Notes: generated from the letters alone by a model not told the origin. A DNA stretch of 17,335 nt from Clostridiales bacterium (GCA_003445835.1 DMCI01000146.1:1-17335), one strand, 5' to 3'. Shown: positions 7,714 through 15,722, numbered from the stretch's first letter. Numbers and translations are program-made.

Positions 7714-9309
7714 ATGGAAAACGTCGCCACCACGGAAAGTATCGTAGCACAAGCCCCAAAAAAAAGGTTCTTTAAAAAACGCTCACCCGAGCAAGCAACG
7801 ATTTCCGCTATCGTCAGCTTTTGCGGTTCCAGCTTTTTCTCAAGAAGTATCGGCGAACTTATCGCCTCTTATTTCACGCTTTTCTTAACGGATTTTATGT
7901 TGATCCCCACGGCTCAGATCACGATCTTGATGCTTGTGACGAGGATCATCGACGCCTTTACCGACCCCATCGCCGGTGCGATCAACGATATCACGCATAC
8001 TCGTTGGGGTAAATCCAGACCGTACGTCTTGTTCGGTTCCTTCCCGCTTGCCATCTTTACGGTGCTTTTGTTTACCGTGCCCAACATCAGCGTGATGGGC
8101 AGGTTGGTCTACACCTACGTCATGTACATCGGTTACGGTCTTGCGCAGACCATTTTCTCGGTGCCTCTCGCCACCTTGAGTATGTCCATCAGCGCAGACC
8201 CCAAGGAAAGGAAAAACATCTACACCCTTTCCGGTTTTATGGGTACTTTGGGTACGGCTATTCCCGGTGCGGTGCCTATCGTTTTCCAATACATCGCCAC
8301 CAACCACGCTCAGCAGGAGACGGCGTACTTCGTCATCGCCATGGTGATCGGCATCGGTACGTTGGTCTTCGGTATTTATTCCTTCTTCGCAATGAAGGAA
8401 AAGGTGCATTCCATCAAGGAAGTCAAAAAGGAAAAGGTCAAGCTTACCCGCAACATCAAGGCGCTTTTGAAAAACCGTCCTTTGATCTGCGTCTTCCTTT
8501 CCAGCGTGGCGATCTCCCTTCGTTCAATGGGATACGGCGCAATGATCTACTTCTTCAAGGAGACGATGGCAAACTACGCTCTTGCTACTTTTATCGGTAT
8601 CGGCAGTTCCATCCCGTCTTACGTGTTTATGGCGGCGGTTCCCTTCCTGGCAAAGAGGTTCTCCCCGCGTAACCTGTGCATCGCGGGCTATGCGTATAGC
8701 GCGCTGATGTACTTGCTGTTTTTCTTCGCAGGATATTCCAGCGTGTTCTGGGTAGCGTTCTTCTTTATCATTTCGGGCGTGCCCAACGGTATGATCGGTA
8801 CTTGTACCACCATCATCGTCGCGGACTCGGTCGACTATATGGAGTGGCGCACGGGCATCCGTTCCGAAGGTTTGGTTTGGAGTATCAACGGTTTGAAGAC
8901 CAAAGCCGCCAGCACCCTTTCGGGTATGTGGCTCCCGATCGGTCTCGGTATGATCGGCTACCACGTCGCGCAGTCTTCTTCAGAATTTATCATTCAATCC
9001 GACGCGACCAAGCAAGGTTTGTTCTACCTCATCACCTTGGCGCCGCTTGCGGGTTCGACCCTCGCTATCATTCCGATGCTTTTCGACAACTTCTACGGCA
9101 AGAAGCGTGAACAGATCTTTGCGGAACTTGAAGCGCGCCGTGAGGCCGCCGTGGAAGAGGAAAAGGCGATCGAAGAAAAAAAGGCCGCCGCTAAGGCGGA
9201 GCCCCTTGCCGTGACGGCGGAAGGAACGACGCCCCTTTCGGACACCGACGCAGGCATCGCTTCCGACGCGGAAGCGGTCGAAAATACCGACGACAAGTCG
9301 AAAAACTAA
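7714..9309 (+). CDS. GPH-family (MelB-like) sugar/uronide:cation symporter
   Basis: The 531-residue product is a multi-spanning major-facilitator protein of the glycoside-pentoside-hexuronide:cation symporter family, expected to have 12 membrane helices. The family signature is clear at residues 80-106: DAFTDPIAGAINDITHTRWG, then KSRPY, containing Asp80, Asp84 and Asp92, the acidic residues typical of the cation and sugar site region. Later marks include DSVDYMEWRTG, the usual second-half motif. The ATG follows AAAGGAG with good spacing. The last 75 residues (from about 457) form a charged, Ala/Glu/Lys-rich cytoplasmic tail, longer than in MelB. Given uxaC, kduI and GH105 next door and the lack of signal peptides on those enzymes, the likely cargo is an unsaturated or plain uronide mono- or disaccharide. 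Cargo is inferred from context only. Confidence 0.92.
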   Translation: MENVATTESIVAQAPKKRFFKKRSPEQATISAIVSFCGSSFFSRSIGELIASYFTLFLTDFMLIPTAQITILMLVTRIIDAFTDPIAGAINDITHTRWGKSRPYVLFGSFPLAIFTVLLFTVPNISVMGRLVYTYVMYIGYGLAQTIFSVPLATLSMSISADPKERKNIYTLSGFMGTLGTAIPGAVPIVFQYIATNHAQQETAYFVIAMVIGIGTLVFGIYSFFAMKEKVHSIKEVKKEKVKLTRNIKALLKNRPLICVFLSSVAISLRSMGYGAMIYFFKETMANYALATFIGIGSSIPSYVFMAAVPFLAKRFSPRNLCIAGYAYSALMYLLFFFAGYSSVFWVAFFFIISGVPNGMIGTCTTIIVADSVDYMEWRTGIRSEGLVWSINGLKTKAASTLSGMWLPIGLGMIGYHVAQSSSEFIIQSDATKQGLFYLITLAPLAGSTLAIIPMLFDNFYGKKREQIFAELEARREAAVEEEKAIEEKKAAAKAEPLAVTAEGTTPLSDTDAGIASDAEAVENTDDKSKN

Positions 9310-9321
9310 GTAAGGCAAATC

Positions 9322-9346
9322 CCCCGCGATGGTTTCTTTCGCGGGG
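9322..9346 (+). other. Intercistronic GC-rich hairpin, weak terminator or processing site
   Basis: CCCCGCGA (9322-9329) and TCGCGGGG (9339-9346) form a perfect 8-bp stem with a 9-base loop. The sequence after it, TCTACTCTTT, is a poor U-tract, and the next gene's ribosome site follows at once. It is better read as a leaky attenuator or mRNA-stabilising structure between the transporter and the next gene than as a full terminator. Confidence 0.6.
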
Positions 9347-9368
9347 TCTACTCTTTGGAGGCAGCATA

Positions 9369-11540
9369 GTGAAACAAAAAATGAGTAAATACGAGAAAAG
9401 GGAGCTTTCGCTGGCGATCGTGCGCCTTGCGCTGATGGTTGCCGCGACTGCTGTGTTGATTTGGGTCAACGCTTATTTTGCTTTTATCTTTTTGGCGATC
9501 GGGTTGTGGATCGGTTTCGATCTTATTATGGGCGTGACAAAAAAATCTTGTCCGGTGCTTCCCCAACGCGATCAAAAAAAGCATCGTCATAAGTATCACA
9601 TCAACGATATCCTTTGGCTTCTTGAAAACCCCACGCTCAAAAACAACGAGATCCCGTTTACCCTTGACAGTTTGACCGAGCGGGACGTTATTGCGATCTT
9701 GGAGCCCTATTGCAATTATATCAACGCTCGTTACGATTGTTTGGACTTCCGCGCCACCATTCTTTATCGCGTGTTGGTTTCGGGCGAGGAGTTTTTCAAA
9801 AAGGTCTCTCCGTCGGGCAAAGTGCAAAAACTGTTGGACGATACCTTCCTCGGTATGAAGTTTTGGATCACGGAGAAGGGGGACGACAGCGTTTGTTATT
9901 TTTCCGAAAATCACGAGATCACCTTCTTCGTGCTCGCTTATTTGCTGGGCAGAAGATATGCGGATCGCACCTTCGTCTGCGACGGCAGAACGGGGGCGGA
10001 AAAGGCGGAAGAAGCGCGCACGCGTTTGATCACGTGGTTTACGCTTCGCGGCAAATACGGTTTTTCGGAGTTTTATTCGCACAATTATCTTCCCATTGAT
10101 TTTGCGTCTATTTCCCTTTTGTTGCTTTACGGCGACCGATCGGACGAAGAGGTCATGACGCGTGCTCGCGGCGTTTTGGATATCCTTTGTTTGGACTACG
10201 CGCATTCCTATGCTTTCGGCACGATCATCGGCGCGCAGGGGAGGGCGTACGCTCGCAACAATCTGAATTGCGCTTTCCAAGAGAACACAACCGATCTTAT
10301 TACCGACGCTATTTGGAACGATTCCAAAACCTACGGCGGCTTGTACTACCACAAACCCAGCCAAGTGGGCGCTTTCCCGCGGTTGCTAAAGCTGAAGGAT
10401 GAAGAGGGCAAGCCCATTTACTCCGTTCCCGAAGCGGTCAAAGCTATCGGTTTGGATAAGTCGACGCAGATCATAAAAACTTCTTTCGGCTTGAATCTTT
10501 CCGATCTCCGCGATCAAGGATTGTACGGACAGGAAGACCGTCAAATGATGTTCCAACTCGGCATGGTCGCTTTGTCCAACCCCGAGGTCATCAACAATTC
10601 ATTCGATTTTGTCAACCGATACTCCTTGATCTCAAACGAGTTTTTGTCGCCGTTTAAGTTCTTCAATATCTCTTTCTTGCGCTTCCTCGGCATTTTCCCG
10701 CTGATTTCGCGCGTTTTGAAGATCTATCCCAACGGCGTGACTTTGGAGCGTTCCAACGTCTACATTTACCGTACCAAAGATTTTAAGCTTTCCACCTTGA
10801 TGGCGTATAAGCCGGGCAGCGCAGGCGCGCAACAGACCACGATGATGGCTCTTTTGCCGGACGGCGTCACCGTCTTTACCAACCATCCTTTAAAGGATCA
10901 GGAATTCCGTTCCGCACCCGGATTTTGGGGTGGATACGGATGCGCTCCGCACGCCGTTCAGGATGAAAACGTTTGTATGTTGATTCACCGCATTCCGCAT
11001 AGGATCACCTTCTCGCCCGCCCCCATCCTTCCCTATACGCACACCTTCCTTTCGGAGGAGCTTATGGACGAAGTTATCGTGGAGGGCAATTACGCTTTTG
11101 CGCGAAAGGACGGCACCTTCGTCGCTTTGATCGGTGCAAATCACTTTGAATACTTACCTTACAATAAAGAGAAAGCGGCGGTCACGGACGGGCTTTTGCG
11201 CGACTGTACCAAGCGTTTTGAGCTTATTCAACGCGGCAGAAAACAGTTTACCGTCTACGAGCTTTCCACGGCGGAGAAGGAGACCTTTGAAGCGTTTATG
11301 CAAAGGATCAAGGACAACGACGTGACTTTTGACGGCAAGCACTTGACGTACCACACCGCGAAAAAGGATTACGCTTTGACCTACGAAGGGGATTTCACCG
11401 TCAACGGTGAAAAGCAGTCTTATGAATACAAGCGCTACGACAGCAGTTACGTGCAAGCGGATTATCTTTCCGAAGATATCGTGATCAACGCGGGGGGCAA
11501 GACTCACCACGTCAATATTGCAAAGAACGTTCGAGAGTAG
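9369..11540 (+). CDS. Membrane-tethered alpha/alpha-barrel protein, possible polysaccharide-lyase-like enzyme (unknown function)
   Basis: This 723-residue protein is not one I can assign to a named family. A GTG start is chosen because GGAGG (9357-9361) sits seven bases before it; the in-frame ATG at 9381 is too far away. Residues 14-54 hold two hydrophobic helices in a tight hairpin, with basic residues on both outer sides (KYEKR before, TKKS and KKHRHK after). This predicts that the large domain faces the cytoplasm. Residues 75-330 look like a helical toroid with SENHEI (179-184, adjacent Asn181-His182), GFSEFYSHNY (231-240) and GAQGRAYAR (288-296, Tyr294). The second half is beta-rich. A toroid plus beta-sandwich with an Asn-His pair and Tyr resembles polysaccharide lyases such as PL17 or heparinase II/III-like proteins, but this is pattern resemblance only. 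It follows the uronide symporter. Confidence 0.88.
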   Translation: MKQKMSKYEKRELSLAIVRLALMVAATAVLIWVNAYFAFIFLAIGLWIGFDLIMGVTKKSCPVLPQRDQKKHRHKYHINDILWLLENPTLKNNEIPFTLDSLTERDVIAILEPYCNYINARYDCLDFRATILYRVLVSGEEFFKKVSPSGKVQKLLDDTFLGMKFWITEKGDDSVCYFSENHEITFFVLAYLLGRRYADRTFVCDGRTGAEKAEEARTRLITWFTLRGKYGFSEFYSHNYLPIDFASISLLLLYGDRSDEEVMTRARGVLDILCLDYAHSYAFGTIIGAQGRAYARNNLNCAFQENTTDLITDAIWNDSKTYGGLYYHKPSQVGAFPRLLKLKDEEGKPIYSVPEAVKAIGLDKSTQIIKTSFGLNLSDLRDQGLYGQEDRQMMFQLGMVALSNPEVINNSFDFVNRYSLISNEFLSPFKFFNISFLRFLGIFPLISRVLKIYPNGVTLERSNVYIYRTKDFKLSTLMAYKPGSAGAQQTTMMALLPDGVTVFTNHPLKDQEFRSAPGFWGGYGCAPHAVQDENVCMLIHRIPHRITFSPAPILPYTHTFLSEELMDEVIVEGNYAFARKDGTFVALIGANHFEYLPYNKEKAAVTDGLLRDCTKRFELIQRGRKQFTVYELSTAEKETFEAFMQRIKDNDVTFDGKHLTYHTAKKDYALTYEGDFTVNGEKQSYEYKRYDSSYVQADYLSEDIVINAGGKTHHVNIAKNVRE

Positions 11541-11557
11541 CAGAAGGAGCAATCAAA

Positions 11558-12910
11558 ATGAGCGAGGGGAACATCATTTCAACCAAGAATAAGATCATCA
11601 TTGGTGCGATCATTCTCGTTGTCACGGCACTCTTGATCGTGGCGGTGTTTTTGTTTGCTCCCGATCCAATGCCCATAGACTGGAGCAAAGTCAAAAGGAT
11701 CCCGACCAACGTTACGTTGCTTGAAGCGGGGGCGGAAAACAATCCGACCGACGCGTCCGCTCTTGTGAAGCTGAACGAGGACGGCACGGTGGACGCATCT
11801 CCGTGGAAGATCTTGCAATTTACCGATATGCATTTGATGCAGGATCACAGCAGGAACGTCGTTACGATGAACAATTTTATCGATACGCTCAATAGGGAAA
11901 AGCCCGATTTTGTGGCGATCACCGGCGATATCATCACCCGTCCCCGCGGCAGGGCGCGCGCCATTCAACTTGCGGAGATCTTTGAAAAAGCGGGCATCTA
12001 TTGGTGCTATTGCTTAGGCAATCACGAAGGTGATTCGGCTCCTTTTACTTTGAGTCGTGAAGAAAACGTCCGTATTTGGGCAAGATACGAACATTGCTTG
12101 TTGGAAAGCGACGTCAAAAAGACGTCTGACGGTACGGAAGTTTGGGGGCTCGGCAACACGGTGGTCAATCTTCTCGGCGCGGACTACAAAGTGGTGCAAT
12201 CCTTGATCTTTATGGATTCCGGCACCACGATCCGTTACTTCAAAGATCCGGAAGCCGTTAAAATCGCAGATGAAATGGGAGAGTCATACGATAACTATGA
12301 TTTTTTGAAGACCAGCCAACTTACCTGGTACAAAGAGCAGGTCAACAAAGTGACCGAAAACTGCACCAACGGCGTCAAGACGATGCTGTTCATCCATATT
12401 CCGTTGGTGGAGCAGGGCAACATCAAACTGATCAAAGCGGACGAGACACTGCCCGACGGATGGCACTACGTCGATCCCGAACGTCCCGTGATGGTGGGAG
12501 AAAAGCTTTACGGCTATATGATCATCAAAGACGGTTGGAAGGTAGCGGGCGATACTTGCAGTTACGAAAAGTGCTATTGCTCCTTCTATAACAACGGAGC
12601 ATACGACCTGATGAAGTCCATGCGCAAGGGCGTCAACGCGCTTTTCTGCGGGCACGACCATATCAGCAACAGCATTTTGTATGAAGAGTCCATCGCAACG
12701 GACGATCCCGTTTACCTCTGCTACGGCGTTTGCAGCGGGTTGCAGAGTTACAACCTTTATAAGTACGGCTTATCCGAAACCGACGACTACGCCTTGAGGG
12801 GGTACGCCGTCATTGAAGTTAACGCGGATTCTACGTTTAGCGTTTACCACGTCAGATACAACGACATCAACAACCGCGTCGCGCGCATCGTAAACGGAGT
12901 CGCACAATGA
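11558..12910 (+). CDS. Membrane-anchored calcineurin-like metallophosphoesterase (first of tandem pair)
   Basis: The 450-residue product has one N-terminal membrane helix (about residues 12-33) without a cleavage or lipobox motif, so its catalytic domain should be extracellular. The phosphoesterase motifs are ILQFTDMHL (Asp90, His92), ITGDIIT (Asp124), LGNHEGD (Asn155, His156), LFIHIPL (His280) and FCGHDH (His366, His368). The two-metal site appears intact, with GNHE in place of GNHD, as in Dcr2/purple-phosphatase-like relatives. AGAAGGAGC precedes the ATG, and the previous gene ends 17 bases upstream. It shares over half its residues by eye with the next gene, including a 31-residue identical stretch around His280, so the two arose by tandem duplication. 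The substrate is unknown. Its place after the uronide transporter and the 723-residue protein suggests a role in handling phosphorylated glycans or envelope polymers, an inference only. Confidence 0.9.
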   Translation: MSEGNIISTKNKIIIGAIILVVTALLIVAVFLFAPDPMPIDWSKVKRIPTNVTLLEAGAENNPTDASALVKLNEDGTVDASPWKILQFTDMHLMQDHSRNVVTMNNFIDTLNREKPDFVAITGDIITRPRGRARAIQLAEIFEKAGIYWCYCLGNHEGDSAPFTLSREENVRIWARYEHCLLESDVKKTSDGTEVWGLGNTVVNLLGADYKVVQSLIFMDSGTTIRYFKDPEAVKIADEMGESYDNYDFLKTSQLTWYKEQVNKVTENCTNGVKTMLFIHIPLVEQGNIKLIKADETLPDGWHYVDPERPVMVGEKLYGYMIIKDGWKVAGDTCSYEKCYCSFYNNGAYDLMKSMRKGVNALFCGHDHISNSILYEESIATDDPVYLCYGVCSGLQSYNLYKYGLSETDDYALRGYAVIEVNADSTFSVYHVRYNDINNRVARIVNGVAQ

Positions 12911-12964
12911 TCTTGGCGTGTGCGTGCGCTTATGAGACATCACTAACGGAGGAACACAAAAACA

Positions 12965-14308
12965 ATGACATTAAAGACCAAAATCGTCGTAGCCGTATCC
13001 ATCTCGCTTGCGGTGATCCTTGCGGCAGTTTGCGTGATATTGTTCGCGCCGCTTCCTATGAACGTTGATTGGGATTCCATCTATGACGTTGAGTCCAACG
13101 TCGAGCTTTTGGCGGCAAACGCGGAGGGGAATCCGACCGACGCGCCCGCATTGATCAAAAAGAACGCGGACGGTACCGTCGATACTTCGGATTGGAAGAT
13201 CTTACAGTTTACCGATATGCACCTTTCGGAGCAAAACAAGGGTGATCTTGGCAACGACAGAACGATCGCCGAGTACATCAAGGCAATCGAAAAAGAGAAG
13301 CCCGATCTTGTCGTTTTGACCGGCGACATCATCACCAGCATCCGCGGCAGACGTCGCGCTACGCAACTTTGCGAGATCATGGAAAAACTGGGCGTCTATT
13401 GGGCGTATAACCTCGGCAATCACGAGGGGGACGCTTTCTACAAATTGCCGCGTAAGACCTTGATGAAGGTCATTGAAAAGTATCCGCATTGCTTATCCGA
13501 AGGCAGCGTCAAAAAGACCGCCGACGGCACGGACGTGTGGGGCATCGGCAACTTCGTTGTCAACCTTCTCGGTGGGGAAAACAAGGTCGTTCAATCCTTG
13601 ATCTTTTTGGACACCGGCGATGCCATTTCAAACAGCGATGCGAAGAAACTCGGCGTCGAAAAGGGTTCTTACGATTATTTGAAACCTTCGCAAATGACAT
13701 GGTACAAAGAACAGGTCAACAAAGTGACCGAAAACTGCACCAACGGCGTCAAGACGATGCTTTTTATCCACATTCCTTTGGTGGAGCAAAAAGCCGTTAA
13801 ATACGTCAATTTTTCCGATCTTCCCGAAGGTTGGACCAAAGAGCAGGCAGGGGACGGCTGGACGTATATTCCCGGCACCGAAGCGAAGAACCACGACGGC
13901 GTGGTGGTCGGTATGGACGCGCTTCAAGACGGTTGGAACAATATCTCCGGCACCGCTACCTTTGAGGGCGTTTGTTCCTCCGACTACAACAACGGGATGT
14001 ACGATTTGATGATCTCCTTGCGGGAAGGCGTCAACGGCTTGTTCTGCGGACACGATCATACTTCCGATACCATCGTCTACGAGGATGCTCCCGCGGGTTC
14101 TACTCCCGTTTACCTTGCTTACGGCATCTGCGGCGGATACGCGACCTACAACGTTTATAAGAAGAATATGAGCGACGATCCCAAGCGCTTGAAGAAGGGG
14201 TATTCCGTCATTACGGTACACGCAAACAGTACCTTTGATTACGGCGCGTATTGTTACGATTACGGCACGACTTCCACCTATATCGTAAACAGTTTGCCCG
14301 TTGCGTAA
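12965..14308 (+). CDS. Membrane-anchored calcineurin-like metallophosphoesterase (second of tandem pair)
   Basis: The 447-residue product is the paralogue of the gene before it, with the same layout: a membrane helix at about residues 7-28, a short linker with an NPTDAPAL segment, then the phosphoesterase domain with ILQFTDMHL (Asp84, His86), LTGDIIT (Asp121), LGNHEGD (Asn152, His153), LFIHIPL and FCGHDH. GGAGG stands 12 bases before the ATG, slightly long, in a 54-base gap without a terminator. Relative to its partner it has a longer insertion after LVEQ (about 20 residues, with GTEAKNHDG) and different residues just after the first metal motif, where substrate contacts often lie, so the pair may split substrates. 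It is the last gene of its transcript, ended by the stem at 14326-14367. Confidence 0.9.
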   Translation: MTLKTKIVVAVSISLAVILAAVCVILFAPLPMNVDWDSIYDVESNVELLAANAEGNPTDAPALIKKNADGTVDTSDWKILQFTDMHLSEQNKGDLGNDRTIAEYIKAIEKEKPDLVVLTGDIITSIRGRRRATQLCEIMEKLGVYWAYNLGNHEGDAFYKLPRKTLMKVIEKYPHCLSEGSVKKTADGTDVWGIGNFVVNLLGGENKVVQSLIFLDTGDAISNSDAKKLGVEKGSYDYLKPSQMTWYKEQVNKVTENCTNGVKTMLFIHIPLVEQKAVKYVNFSDLPEGWTKEQAGDGWTYIPGTEAKNHDGVVVGMDALQDGWNNISGTATFEGVCSSDYNNGMYDLMISLREGVNGLFCGHDHTSDTIVYEDAPAGSTPVYLAYGICGGYATYNVYKKNMSDDPKRLKKGYSVITVHANSTFDYGAYCYDYGTTSTYIVNSLPVA

Positions 14309-14325
14309 CCTTGCTTTTTCAACTG

Positions 14326-14367
14326 AAAAAAATCTCGCTTTTCAAGCTTGGAAGGCGAGATTTTTTT
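14326..14367. terminator. Rho-independent terminator, likely bidirectional, between convergent genes
   Basis: An 18-bp stem (14326-14343 with 14350-14367, two G-U pairs) closes an AAGCTT loop. The left arm starts with seven A and the right arm ends with seven T, so a U-tract is available on either strand. It lies 17 bases after the second phosphoesterase stop and 19 bases from the end of the convergent ferritin-like gene, and can end both transcripts. Confidence 0.92.
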
Positions 14368-14386
14368 ATTTGTTTTCAGCGTTCGA

Positions 14387-15649
14387 TCAAATGCCGATCT
14401 TTCCCTTGACTCTCCCTAGAACGTAGTTGTCCTCGTCCCGTTTTCTGAGAGCGACGACCGGGTGTTCCTTTTCCTCAAAACGGTAGTCCTCTCCAAACTC
14501 CTTGATGTGCTTCTCGATGACCTCGTGACTGGCAACTCCGGTCACGCTGCCGTTGACTCTCTTTTGGTAGTCGAAGAAGTCAAAACTGTCGGACAAAGCG
14601 TCCACCTTGGCAAAGTCTTCACGCATCCCCGTTTCAAGGACGGTGGATTTCAAAACGCCGCGCACGTAGTCTTTTTGTTCGGTGATGTTGAGCAGGGCGG
14701 GGAAGGTAGCCTTGGGAATGACCTGTTGATACTCTTTGCCGTCGTACTTGCGCAACAGTTCCGCCGCGTAATGCAGATGCGCGACTTCTTGCTCAAAAAA
14801 CTCTTCCCATACCTTTTTGACCTTGGGATCGCTTTCGTTTTCGTAGCAGCTGTAGTAAAGGTACGCCTCGGTGTACTCGTGCATCAAAAGCTTTTCCAAC
14901 GGGGAACAGACGGGATCGATCAAACTGCCGTATTGACTGACGTGCTGTTCTTCGATCATCGCTATTTCTTGGTACAAACGTCTGCCGAGGTCGGACTTGT
15001 AAAAGCCGCATTGGTTCATATAGTAGTTCATCGTTTGCTGTTCCGCCGCGGTGATGATGTTGACCTGCAATTTGGTCAAGAGGGAGTCCTTCATCGCGTC
15101 GATCGGACGTTTGATATCGTCGTAGGGATGCCTATGTTCGCTGACGGTGGGGCGCCCGGGCATGATCTCGGTATAACTGCCAACGAGATCTTCCGCTTTT
15201 TCACCCGTTTCCATATTCATCAAGTCGGCGTAGCGATACAGGTGATCGAAGTCTTCCAAAAGGGCAAAGTCCATACAATGCTTGACGTAGGGGTTTTGTT
15301 CTCTTGCCGCCATCGTTGCGGTCAAGTCCACGGCAAGCTGTTCGTAGGCGATGGTGTTTTCAAGTACGCTTTCCGAGATGGGTTTCAAGCAGGCGATACG
15401 TTTTTGCTGCATTTGCTCGCTGCGACGGAGCATCGCCAGATCGCGTCTGAGGTCGCCGCGCTTTTCGTTGCGCATCACGTTGTGCCCGAAGCCTACTTCT
15501 TCAAATTCCGTGCCGTTCATCAAGATGATGCGCAGTTTGGTATAGGGGCTGACGTTGTACTTGTCGTAGCTGTAGCCGTAAAGGTCTTTGCGTTCGGTAA
15601 AACAACTTTCGATGTCGATGGGTTTCAGTTCAAAAGGGTTTATGCTCAT
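14387..15649 (-). CDS. Ferritin-like protein with three Glu...ExxH modules (unknown function)
   Basis: The 420-residue product starts at the ATG complementary to 15647-15649 because GGAGG (15657-15661, minus strand) lies seven bases upstream; a longer TTG-start frame to 15700 lacks a ribosome site. No signal peptide or membrane helix is seen. Three helical modules each have a Glu, then an acidic residue 30 positions later and a His 33 later: Glu103/Asp133/His136, Glu203/Glu233/His236 and Glu258/Glu288/His291. This is the ligand pattern of rubrerythrin/ferritin-like di-iron bundles, where two such modules make one site. Modules two and three are adjacent and could form one complete bundle; module one is extra. 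The N-terminal 90 residues and C-terminal 110 are unassigned. Oxidative-stress, oxygen or iron handling is the family expectation. It could also be a ferritin-fold protein without metal, or a spore-coat-like relative. Confidence 0.85.
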   Translation of the reverse strand: MSINPFELKPIDIESCFTERKDLYGYSYDKYNVSPYTKLRIILMNGTEFEEVGFGHNVMRNEKRGDLRRDLAMLRRSEQMQQKRIACLKPISESVLENTIAYEQLAVDLTATMAAREQNPYVKHCMDFALLEDFDHLYRYADLMNMETGEKAEDLVGSYTEIMPGRPTVSEHRHPYDDIKRPIDAMKDSLLTKLQVNIITAAEQQTMNYYMNQCGFYKSDLGRRLYQEIAMIEEQHVSQYGSLIDPVCSPLEKLLMHEYTEAYLYYSCYENESDPKVKKVWEEFFEQEVAHLHYAAELLRKYDGKEYQQVIPKATFPALLNITEQKDYVRGVLKSTVLETGMREDFAKVDALSDSFDFFDYQKRVNGSVTGVASHEVIEKHIKEFGEDYRFEEKEHPVVALRKRDEDNYVLGRVKGKIGI

Positions 15650-15656
15650 TTTTATA

Positions 15657-15661
15657 CCTCC
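15657..15661 (-). promoter_or_regulatory. Ribosome binding site fixing the ferritin-like start
   Basis: Read on the minus strand this is GGAGG followed by seven bases and ATG (15649). It excludes the 51-base longer TTG-start version of the gene. Confidence 0.85.
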
Positions 15662-15672
15662 GGAAATAGTTT

Positions 15673-15714
15673 CGTCCAATCGCGCCTTTTTATACCGCAA
15701 ACGTCCAATCGCGC
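15673..15714. repeat. Pair of 13-bp perfect direct repeats in the ferritin-like/leuS gap
   Basis: CGTCCAATCGCGC occurs at 15673-15685 and again at 15702-15714, start to start 29 bases. Both copies lie in the leader or promoter zone of the minus-strand ferritin-like gene, and a TATAAA on the minus strand (15689-15694) lies between them. Their exactness in a short gap suggests a paired regulator-binding or RNA element; the factor is unknown. Confidence 0.65.
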
Positions 15715-15722
15715 AAAAACTT

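Noticed and set aside
9381..9383. ATG as an alternative start of the 723-residue gene
   Set aside because: It lies 19 bases from the GGAGG, while the GTG at 9369 is seven bases away.
9348..10364. Minus-strand open frame (338 codons) opposite the 723-residue gene
   Set aside because: No ribosome site or recognisable protein features; the + frame has a good ribosome site, membrane helices and operon context.
15650..15700. Upstream extension of the ferritin-like gene from a TTG codon
   Set aside because: No ribosome site precedes the TTG, and the extension would run through one of the direct repeats and the GGAGG that serves the ATG at 15649.
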